DNA of 5,109 nt from NCBI GenBank assembly GCA_030037515.1, contig JASHRE010000422.1, forward strand, positions 1-5,109. Direction: 5' to 3'. The stretch comes from Candidatus Sulfotelmatobacter sp. GTDB lineage: Bacteria; Acidobacteriota; Terriglobia; Terriglobales; Acidobacteriaceae. A model generated the notes under the pieces. That model saw only the letters and a program-made list of their open reading frames with translations, was not told the DNA's origin and did no database searches. Each line of letters begins with the position of its first letter. Position 1 is the stretch's first letter. The translations under genes were made by a program, and so were the position numbers. This document shows, one piece after another, positions 1 to 5,109 of the stretch.

Positions 1-2
1 CG

Positions 3-758
3 TGGCCGGGATGGCGAGGCTGGATGTTTTTTGGTGCATTGTATGGCGTGGGCGCGCTGGCAAATCCGACGATGCTGGCATTTCTGCCATTCTGCGGATT
101 GTGGATCTGGCGGCAGCGCTATCGTCGCGGCCTGCCTTCCCTTCCCGGCGTTGCGCTCGCATCGCTGATTTTTTTTGCGGTGCTTTCGCCGTGGGTAATC
201 CGCAACTATGAAGTGTTCGGACGCTTCGTTTTCATCCGCGACGATTTCGGATTGCAGGTCCGTCTCGGCAACGGTCCATTTGCCGATGGCATGCTCATGC
301 CGTACCTGCAGCCGAACTTGAATAAGATCGAACTCGAAAAATTTCAGCGCCTGGGCGAGCTTGCCTACGCGGCCCGATGCAAGCGATCGGCGTTGGATTG
401 GATTCGCGCCAATCCCGGGCGATTTGTCGTCATCAGCCTGAAACGTTTCTTTTATTTCTGGAATGGCGTGCCGCGTCCGACCAGCGGAAATGCATTGGTC
501 GACTTCCGCAGTTCGTTATTCCTGGCGACGTCGGTTCTCGCAATCTGGGGAATGATTCGCGCCTTGCGGCAAAAGCGGCCCGGGGCTTGGCTTTTCGCCG
601 GGTTGATCATGTTCTACCCGGCCATTTATTACTTCGTTTTTCCGCATGCGCGTTATCGCCATCCGATTGAGCCGGAGTTGCTGATTCTGATCGTTTTTCT
701 CTGCTCGGAAGTGAAGATTCGCCGTCTCAAACCGCAGCGCGGGGCGATTTGCGTGTGA
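3..758 (+). CDS. Membrane glycosyltransferase, GT39/PMT-like, C-terminal part (5' partial)
   Basis: The frame is open to the left edge (it begins W-P-G-W-R-G-W before the first ATG at 24), so the true start lies outside the window. About 251 residues are visible. Hydrophobic, membrane-spanning stretches lie near bases 27-110, 150-200, 510-560, 589-642 and 673-714, separated by basic loops. Recognisable pieces are GALANPT in the first helix, SPWVIRNYEVFG after the second, a soluble loop with an NPGRF motif ahead of KRFFYFW, and the late HARYRHPIEP motif before the last helix. This order resembles the C-terminal half of GT39/ArnT-like proteins, which move sugars from polyprenyl-phosphate donors at the periplasmic face of the inner membrane. 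The acidic catalytic loop expected near the N-terminus is off-window, so activity and substrate cannot be judged. The gene stops 39 bases before the next glycosyltransferase on the same strand, which suggests an operon. It could alternatively be an uncharacterised multi-pass protein with the same fold. Confidence 0.72.
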   Translation, partial: WPGWRGWMFFGALYGVGALANPTMLAFLPFCGLWIWRQRYRRGLPSLPGVALASLIFFAVLSPWVIRNYEVFGRFVFIRDDFGLQVRLGNGPFADGMLMPYLQPNLNKIELEKFQRLGELAYAARCKRSALDWIRANPGRFVVISLKRFFYFWNGVPRPTSGNALVDFRSSLFLATSVLAIWGMIRALRQKRPGAWLFAGLIMFYPAIYYFVFPHARYRHPIEPELLILIVFLCSEVKIRRLKPQRGAICV

Positions 759-797
759 GACAATACCGCGTTCGCTGGCAAATTTTCAGAATTTCTT

Positions 798-1553
798 ATG
801 ACCATTTCCGTGGCCATCGTTGCGCAGGACGAAGAGGCCAACATCGGCCGCACGCTGGCCAGTGTAGCCTGGGCCGATGAAATCGTTGTGGTCGACTCCG
901 GATCGAAGGATCGCACCTGCGAGATGGCACGAGAACACGGAGCCCGAGTCGTAGCTGAGCCGTGGCGCGGATACGTCGCGCAGAAGCAGTACGCGATCGA
1001 TTCCTGCACGAAGGATTGGGTGCTGCTGCTCGACGCCGACGAAGAAGTCAGCCCGGGACTCGCTGCAGAAATTCGCGCGGCAGTTGCCGATTCCAACCCC
1101 GCCAGCGGCTACAAACTTCCGCGAAAGAATTTATTTCTGGGCCGCTGGATGAAGCACGGCGGCTTTTATCCCGATCCCAAGCTGCGACTGTTTCGCCGCG
1201 GCGAAGGATTCGTGACCGGTCACGATCCGCACGATCGCTGCGAGCTAAAGCCGGATGTGCCCCAACGCACGCGCCAGTTCAAGAACGCCCTCATTCACCA
1301 CACCTATCCGAATCTCACCCTCTATATTGGGCACATGAATCGATATTCCTCGCTGGGCGCGCAATTGGCCGTCAGCAAGGGACACCGCAGCTTCAGCATC
1401 AGCAACATCGTGCTGCGTCCGCTCGCCACCTTCGTCTATAACTATTTTCTTCGCCGGGGATTTCTCGACGGCCGCGAAGGATTGTTGCTGCACTGCTATC
1501 ACGCCGCTTATGTTTCGTGGAAGTATGCGAAGGCGTGGGAGTTGAGCCGTTGA
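798..1553 (+). CDS. Family 2 glycosyltransferase, WaaE/KdtX-like (LPS core type)
   Basis: This complete 251-residue protein has the usual length for small WaaE-like GT2 enzymes, which add a hexose from a nucleotide-sugar to the lipopolysaccharide inner core or a related envelope glycan on the cytoplasmic side. In order it shows SVAIVAQDEEANI (residues 4-16, nucleotide-binding strand), EIVVVDSGSKDRT (28-40), and LLLDADEE (76-83) carrying the metal-binding DxD (D79, D81). These are followed by GGFYPDPKLRLFRRG (121-135), the acceptor-side block with H141/H145, then HHTYPNL and NRYSSLGAQLA (181-191). The C-terminus has the subfamily-typical RRGFLDGREGLL and WKYAKAWEL. No membrane helix or signal peptide is apparent. 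The ATG at 798 is chosen because the family fold starts immediately after it. It has no clear Shine-Dalgarno, but an AGAAT-containing hexamer lies 5 bases upstream. Family assignment is firm; the exact sugar and acceptor are not determinable from sequence. Confidence 0.92.
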   Translation: MTISVAIVAQDEEANIGRTLASVAWADEIVVVDSGSKDRTCEMAREHGARVVAEPWRGYVAQKQYAIDSCTKDWVLLLDADEEVSPGLAAEIRAAVADSNPASGYKLPRKNLFLGRWMKHGGFYPDPKLRLFRRGEGFVTGHDPHDRCELKPDVPQRTRQFKNALIHHTYPNLTLYIGHMNRYSSLGAQLAVSKGHRSFSISNIVLRPLATFVYNYFLRRGFLDGREGLLLHCYHAAYVSWKYAKAWELSR

Positions 1554-1693
1554 CTTGCCCCCTCCCGTCACCGAACCACGCGGGTTCCCGGGATTGTGAT
1601 TTCATAAACTCATCGGCCTTCTGGGGCTGAGTAGACTTGGCAGTGGCCAAACGAACAAGGACGCAGTGAGAGACCGACGATGCCAATTCCCCG

Positions 1694-1878
1694 ATGCGCT
1701 TATCACCCGGGCGTGCAAGCAGATCGCCTGCGTGGACACGGAAACGGGAGAATGCCGAGAACGGCGGCTGAGGCATCGCGCTGAGGCGCGAGTTGAAAGG
1801 GAAACGGGCGCGGCTGGGAACCGAGGCCAACCGACACTCGCGCTGGTTCGAGCGCTTGTTGGCCGAGCTCGATTTTGA
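1694..1878 (+). pseudogene. IS110-family transposase, decayed N-terminal relic
   Basis: Translation in the first frame gives CKQIACVDTETGECRERRL (about 1714-1770), followed by RHRAEARVE. This resembles the start of IS110-family transposases, in which an aspartate strand runs into a DTETGE turn. The homology then jumps to the second frame near 1790-1810 and continues as a degenerate GTEA (family norm GIEA, with the catalytic-core glutamate) and SRWFERLLAELDFE, ending at 1878-1880. The usual continuation (LWxGDAxxIRA and the rest of a protein of roughly 300-400 residues) is absent. Just upstream, the ATG at 1694 followed by H-P-G in the third frame (1704-1712) may be the eroded start. At least one and probably two frameshifts plus a 3' truncation make this non-functional. 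I recognise the family by motif memory, not by a search. The terminal sequences of the element are not identifiable. Confidence 0.7.
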
Positions 1879-1938
1879 AAGTCCGCCCTTCGCGAACACT
1901 CGCGTACCGACCGGTCGTTTTGACTCCCGTGACCTGCC

Positions 1939-1967
1939 TTGCTACTCCTGGGCGTGTTCCCTATCAT
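1939..1967 (+). promoter_or_regulatory. Predicted sigma70-type promoter for the mutase gene
   Basis: TTGCTA at 1939-1944 (four of six matches to TTGACA) and TATCAT at 1962-1967 (five of six to TATAAT) are separated by exactly 17 bases. Transcription would begin near 1973-1975, leaving a leader of about 15 bases before the ATG at 1990. The leader contains GGGGA at 1982-1986, a weak ribosome-binding candidate only three bases from the ATG. The site lies downstream of the transposase relic, so the mutase gene appears to have its own promoter. This is prediction by consensus only. Confidence 0.45.
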
Positions 1968-1989
1968 CAAACTTGAAACCTGGGGACGC

Positions 1990-3792
1990 ATGCCCAAAAA
2001 GCAGCCCAAGACGCCTGCCGAAATCGCAGAAAATCCCGTTGCAGATGTTTTCAAAACTCGTCATCCCTCTGACTCAGAGAAAATGTGGGCCGAGAAGACG
2101 CTCGCGCCTACGCTCGAAAAAGCTCCAGAACACGCGATCGGCGCCGCCACTGGCGTCAACGTCGACGAGCGCGGACGCGCTCGCTTCACGACGATTTCCG
2201 GCGTTCCCATTTGCCGCCTGTACACCGAAGCCGATCTTCCGCAAGGCTGGAGCGAACAACAGTATCTCGGATATCCGGGCCAGCCGCCGTTTGCACGCGG
2301 CATTCATGCGACCGGATATCGCGGCAAGCTTTTCACCATGCGGCAATTCTCCGGCTTCGCGTCGCCAGAAGAAACCAACCGCCGCTACAAATATCTTCTC
2401 GAGCACGGCGGCAGCGGACTCTCGGTCGCATTCGATCTGCCCACGCTGATGGGCTACGACTCCGATCATCCCGCGAGTGAAGGCGAAGTCGGCAAATGCG
2501 GCGTCGCCATCGATTCGCTCGAAGACATGGAAATACTTTTCAGCGGCATCGATCTGGAAAAAACCACGGTTTCGATGACCATCAATTCGCCGGCCTCGGT
2601 GCTGTGGGCCATGTATCTGGTCGTCGCGGAAAAGCAGGGCGCCGACTGGAAGAAAATTTCGGGCACGATTCAAAACGACATCTTGAAGGAATACATCGCC
2701 CAGAAGGAATACATTTATCCGCCCGCGCCTTCGATGCGGCTGGTGGTTGACACCTTCGAGTTCGGATCGAAATTCACGCCGCGTTTCAATACCATTTCGA
2801 TCAGCGGATATCACATTCGCGAAGCCGGTTCGACCGCTCTGCAGGAACTGGCCTTTACGCTGTACGACGGTGTGGAATATGTGGAATGGGCGCGGCACCG
2901 TGGCCTCGATGTTGACGAATTCGGCCCCCGCCTCAGCTTCTTCTTCAATGCGCATAATGATTTCTTCGAAGAGATTGCGAAGTACCGCGCCGCGCGCAAA
3001 ATCTGGTATCGCGTGATGAAAGACCGCTTCGGTGCCAAGAGTCAGCGCACGTGGCTCATGCGCTTCCACACGCAGACGGCGGGAGTTTCGCTTCCCGCGC
3101 AGCAACCCATGAACAACATTGCCCGCGTCGCGATTCAGGCGCTCGCGGCCGTGCTCGGCGGAACACAGTCGCTGCACACCGATTCGTACGATGAGGCGCT
3201 GGCGCTTCCGACCGAAGAAGCGACCCGCATCGCGCTGCGCACTCAGCAAATCATTGCCTACGAATCCGGAATCACCCAGACGGTGGATCCTCTCGGCGGA
3301 TCATATTTCCTGGAGAACCTCACGCTGCAGATGGAAAATGGCGCGTTCGATTACTTCGGCAAGCTCGATGCCATGGGCGGCATGGTGAAGGCGATCGAGC
3401 GCGGATATCCGCAGAAGGAAATTGCTGAGTCGGCCTATCAGTATCAGCGCGCGGTCGAAGCGAAAGAAAAGATTATCGTGGGCGTCAACGAGTTCACGAT
3501 TGACGAAGAACCCCCGCAAATCCTTTACATCGATGAAACCGTCGCCCGGCAGCAGACAGCGAAATTAAGGGCGCTACGTGCTCGCCGGTCGAATGAAGAA
3601 GTTCGGCGCAGCCTCGACGCCCTGAAGAAGGCTGCGGATGCGCAACCGAAGGCCGACTCCAACGGCAATGTTTCTGCCGCGAACACCGTGCCGTACATCA
3701 TCGAAGCCGTCCGCGCCTACGCGACGGTCGGCGAAATCTGCGACGCGCTGCGGCAGGTTTACGGCACTTACACGGAAGCCAGCATCACCTAG
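1990..3792 (+). CDS. Acyl-CoA mutase large subunit (cobalamin-dependent; isobutyryl-CoA mutase-like pocket)
   Basis: This 600-residue protein is the catalytic TIM-barrel subunit of an adenosylcobalamin-dependent acyl-CoA mutase, which rearranges the carbon skeleton of a CoA thioester in the cytoplasm. The barrel core starts near residue 90 (GYPGQPPFARG). It contains TMRQFSGF (116-123), GLSVAFDLPTLMGYDSDH (143-160), GTIQNDILKEYIAQKE (225-240), SGYHIREAG (272-280, with H275), FHTQTAGVSL (359-368), GGTQSLHT (390-397) and DPLGGSYF (433-440). Aligning to the known methylmalonyl-CoA mutase residues Y89, R207 and H244 by a constant offset of 31 gives F120, Q238 and H275. Phe plus Gln is the isobutyryl-CoA mutase pair, and A147 argues against 2-hydroxyisobutyryl-CoA mutase, which has Asp there. 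The C-terminal B12-binding domain with DxHxxG is absent, so a separate small subunit is needed; none is encoded in this window. The ATG at 1990 is preferred over the in-frame TTG at 1939, because that TTG is part of a plausible -35 element. Automated annotation would probably call it methylmalonyl-CoA mutase. Confidence 0.94.
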   Translation: MPKKQPKTPAEIAENPVADVFKTRHPSDSEKMWAEKTLAPTLEKAPEHAIGAATGVNVDERGRARFTTISGVPICRLYTEADLPQGWSEQQYLGYPGQPPFARGIHATGYRGKLFTMRQFSGFASPEETNRRYKYLLEHGGSGLSVAFDLPTLMGYDSDHPASEGEVGKCGVAIDSLEDMEILFSGIDLEKTTVSMTINSPASVLWAMYLVVAEKQGADWKKISGTIQNDILKEYIAQKEYIYPPAPSMRLVVDTFEFGSKFTPRFNTISISGYHIREAGSTALQELAFTLYDGVEYVEWARHRGLDVDEFGPRLSFFFNAHNDFFEEIAKYRAARKIWYRVMKDRFGAKSQRTWLMRFHTQTAGVSLPAQQPMNNIARVAIQALAAVLGGTQSLHTDSYDEALALPTEEATRIALRTQQIIAYESGITQTVDPLGGSYFLENLTLQMENGAFDYFGKLDAMGGMVKAIERGYPQKEIAESAYQYQRAVEAKEKIIVGVNEFTIDEEPPQILYIDETVARQQTAKLRALRARRSNEEVRRSLDALKKAADAQPKADSNGNVSAANTVPYIIEAVRAYATVGEICDALRQVYGTYTEASIT

Positions 3793-4013
3793 AACCCATG
3801 GCTTTATTTGCGAATTTTCATGTGCGCTCGATGCCGCGCAGCTTATGCTCCCTCTGCGCAACCTCCACGCAACCGCCGTCGGGAACGTTCGACGCTGCAA
3901 TGGAGTCGGCCAACCGGCCCTCTGTGCGGTGCGGGTGATCTCCGCCAACGCTTGGCAGCCTTTGCGAGCGCCGCGGGCCGCCTCGGCGATGCGGCGAATG
4001 GAAGGATATTCGG

Positions 4014-4025
4014 CCCGGCGCCGGG
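4014..4025. repeat. 12-base perfect palindrome CCCGGCGCCGGG
   Basis: The sequence CCCGGCGCCGGG equals its own reverse complement. It lies in the gene-free stretch between the mutase and the ArsA-like gene. There is no loop and no T-run after it, so it is not a convincing terminator. A chance origin in GC-rich DNA is possible. Confidence 0.4.
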
Positions 4026-4155
4026 GTTCAGACTCAGAAATGTTCTGCGAGTGGTCCCCCATGAATGAGCCATGGTGGTCACCGTTTTAGCCCCGGTTGG
4101 TGCGGACGACTCTAGCGCATGCAGGCGTATCAGGAGAGGAATGACCGCACTCCAC

Positions 4156-4173
4156 GTTAGCCGAGTTAGCCGA
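4156..4173 (+). repeat. Tandem duplication of GTTAGCCGA (2 copies)
   Basis: Two exact, directly adjacent copies of GTTAGCCGA are visible at 4156-4164 and 4165-4173. A slippage duplication in non-coding DNA is the simplest reading. A direct-repeat binding site is possible but unsupported, and the site is about 150 bases from the next start codon. Confidence 0.5.
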
Positions 4174-4307
4174 TTGGATCTTTCTTGTGTGCCCAACGTT
4201 GCGCGGTTTTGTTGCTCCAGGTTCAGCTCCTACAAGCCACTCCGGAGATCGCCTCGCTGCTTAACCTCTTCACGTTTTCCACAAACCGCCAGCGCGTCCG
4301 CGGCCCA

Positions 4308-4313
4308 TAGAAT
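4308..4313 (+). promoter_or_regulatory. Predicted -10 element of the ArsA-like gene, possibly leaderless
   Basis: TAGAAT matches TATAAT at five of six positions and ends six bases before the ATG at 4320. With normal spacing, transcription would start at or very near the A of the ATG. GGAAG at 4314-4318 resembles a Shine-Dalgarno but is only one base from the ATG, too close for normal use. No good -35 hexamer is found at 16-18 bases upstream, so the call remains tentative. Confidence 0.35.
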
Positions 4314-4319
4314 GGAAGT

Positions 4320-5109
4320 ATGAGAATCCTTATGTTCACGGGCAAGGGTGGAGTGGGCAAGACCAGTCTAGCTGCCGCCACCGGCGTCAAGCTTGCCGCT
4401 CTTAACCACCGCACCTTAGTCATGAGTATCGACCCGGCCCACAGTCTGGGAGATTCCTTTGATTTGGAGACCGACCTGTTCCACCTTCAAACTTCCGAAC
4501 CGTTGGCAGTCGGCGAGCGACTTTGGATCCAAGAGCTCAACATTCAGAAGGAGATCAAACGACACTGGCAGGAGATTTCTTCGTACGTTACCTCCGTACT
4601 GCGCACCACCGGCATCAGCGGGGTAGAGGCCGAGGAACTTGCCATTCTTCCAGGCATGGAAGAGCTCAGCGCCATGATGTATGTCAATCAGTATCGGCGC
4701 GAGAAACGCTACGATGTGATCGTGCTTGATGCCGCTCCTACGGCCGAGTCCATGCGCTTCATCAGCATGCCCACCACGCTCGACTGGTACATGAAGCACA
4801 TTTTCCCGTTTCAGCGAAACTTCCTGAAGGCGGTGCGACCTATTGCAAACCGCGTGGCCCCCTTCGAACTGCCCACCGACAGTTATTTCCTGAATATCCG
4901 AGACCTATTTGGCAAACTGGAAGGCGTCGACGAGATCATGGAAGACCCAAACGTCACCAGCGTCCGGCTCGTCACCAACCCAGAAAAAATAGTTTTGCGC
5001 GAGACCGAACGAGCGTTTGTCTATTTCTCTCTACACGGGATGACGGTGGATGCAGTCATTGTCAACCGTCTGCTCCCAAATGAAGTCAGGGACCTTTGGT
5101 TCCAAGAAT
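4320..5109 (+). CDS. ArsA/GET3-family ATPase, N-terminal 263 residues (3' partial)
   Basis: The reading frame runs from the ATG at 4320 to the window edge without a stop. It shows the deviant Walker A P-loop FTGKGGVGKT (residues 6-15, signature lysine K9 and K14), the Switch I block DPAHSLGDSF (38-47), and the Switch II region DAAPTAES (137-144), where canonical family members have DTAPTGHT. Nucleotide-base contacts are expected around VTNPEKIVLRETER (218-231) and VNRLLP (248-253). Family members are dimeric cytoplasmic ATPases: ArsA drives arsenite export with ArsB, and GET3 delivers tail-anchored membrane proteins. Many bacterial single-domain members have no known role. No arsR, arsB, arsC or arsD lies in the window, and the Cys-based metalloid site of classical ArsA is not evident in the visible part, which contains no cysteine at all. 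An arsenic role is therefore not supported. The C-terminal portion is missing. A 527-base gap separates it from the mutase gene, so it is probably transcribed independently. Confidence 0.92.
   Translation, partial: MRILMFTGKGGVGKTSLAAATGVKLAALNHRTLVMSIDPAHSLGDSFDLETDLFHLQTSEPLAVGERLWIQELNIQKEIKRHWQEISSYVTSVLRTTGISGVEAEELAILPGMEELSAMMYVNQYRREKRYDVIVLDAAPTAESMRFISMPTTLDWYMKHIFPFQRNFLKAVRPIANRVAPFELPTDSYFLNIRDLFGKLEGVDEIMEDPNVTSVRLVTNPEKIVLRETERAFVYFSLHGMTVDAVIVNRLLPNEVRDLWFQE

Larger units (their letters stand above)
3793..4319 (+). other. 527-base intergenic stretch, no recognised gene
   Basis: No frame on either strand gives a protein I recognise, and I see no tRNA, riboswitch or clear intrinsic terminator after the mutase stop. 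Open frames exist on both strands (for example minus-strand 3843-4196 and 3574-4062), but the latter runs into the mutase gene antisense. Their composition is rich in Arg, Ala, Ser and Pro, as expected of non-coding GC-rich DNA. Small structures present are a 12-base perfect palindrome at 4014-4025 and a tandem 9-base duplication at 4156-4173. The length and disordered content resemble decayed sequence more than a regulatory leader, but this is inference. Confidence 0.6.

Noticed and set aside
1573..1587. Inverted repeat GAACC-acgcg-GGTTC after the family 2 glycosyltransferase, considered as a terminator
   Set aside because: The stem is only five base pairs and no T-run follows, so intrinsic termination is not supported.
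1602..2054. 150-codon minus-strand open frame over the transposase relic and mutase start
   Set aside because: The translation is rich in Ser, Arg and Pro with no recognisable motif, and the + strand explains the same DNA as a transposase relic plus mutase promoter and start.
2074..3249. 391-codon open frame antisense to the mutase gene
   Set aside because: It is a mirror of the strongly conserved mutase coding sequence; its translation resembles no family and it follows from GC-biased third positions.
3574..4062. 162-codon minus-strand open frame crossing the mutase 3' end
   Set aside because: Its C-terminal half is antisense to the conserved mutase C-terminus and the rest shows no recognisable motif; no ribosome-binding site stands out.
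4219..4240. GGTTCAGCTCC resembling a tRNA T-loop, considered as a tRNA or attachment-site fragment
   Set aside because: The flanking bases do not form a T-stem and no acceptor, anticodon or D arm can be found.
4320..5109. Arsenite-transport ATPase of an ars operon
   Set aside because: The fold is right, but no ars genes are in the window and the visible part has no cysteines, so only the broader ArsA/GET3 family is claimed.

Overview
This is a 5.1 kb bacterial window with moderately high GC content. All four protein genes are on the + strand, and both outer genes are cut by the window edges. The gene content (envelope glycosyltransferases, a stand-alone acyl-CoA mutase large subunit, an ArsA/GET3-type ATPase and an IS110-type transposase relic) would fit an Acidobacteriota-like soil bacterium. 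That taxonomic guess rests on general resemblance only; there is no rRNA or other marker gene here.

Layout: (1) 3-758 is the C-terminal part of a multi-pass membrane protein resembling GT39/PMT-type glycosyltransferases. (2) After a 39-base gap, 798-1553 encodes a complete WaaE-like family 2 glycosyltransferase. The two probably form the end of an envelope polysaccharide or lipopolysaccharide locus. (3) 1554-1989 holds no intact gene. It contains the decayed N-terminal end of an IS110-family transposase (about 1694-1878), broken by frameshifts and cut off at its 3' side. (4) A plausible sigma70-type promoter (1939-1967) lies between the relic and the next gene. (5) 1990-3792 encodes a 600-residue cobalamin-dependent acyl-CoA mutase large subunit without a B12-binding domain. 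Two substrate-pocket residues match isobutyryl-CoA mutase rather than methylmalonyl-CoA mutase. (6) 3793-4319 is a 527-base stretch with no recognisable gene. (7) 4320 to the window end encodes the first 263 residues of an ArsA/GET3-family ATPase, with a -10-like hexamer so close to the ATG that its mRNA may be leaderless.

The genes do not form one pathway. The window looks like a junction: the end of an envelope-glycan operon, an insertion-sequence scar, then two separately transcribed genes. I see no CRISPR array, RNA gene, complete mobile element or clearly new multi-gene system. The points most worth following up are the mutase active-site signature with no partner subunit nearby, the transposase relic, and the unexplained 527-base gap.
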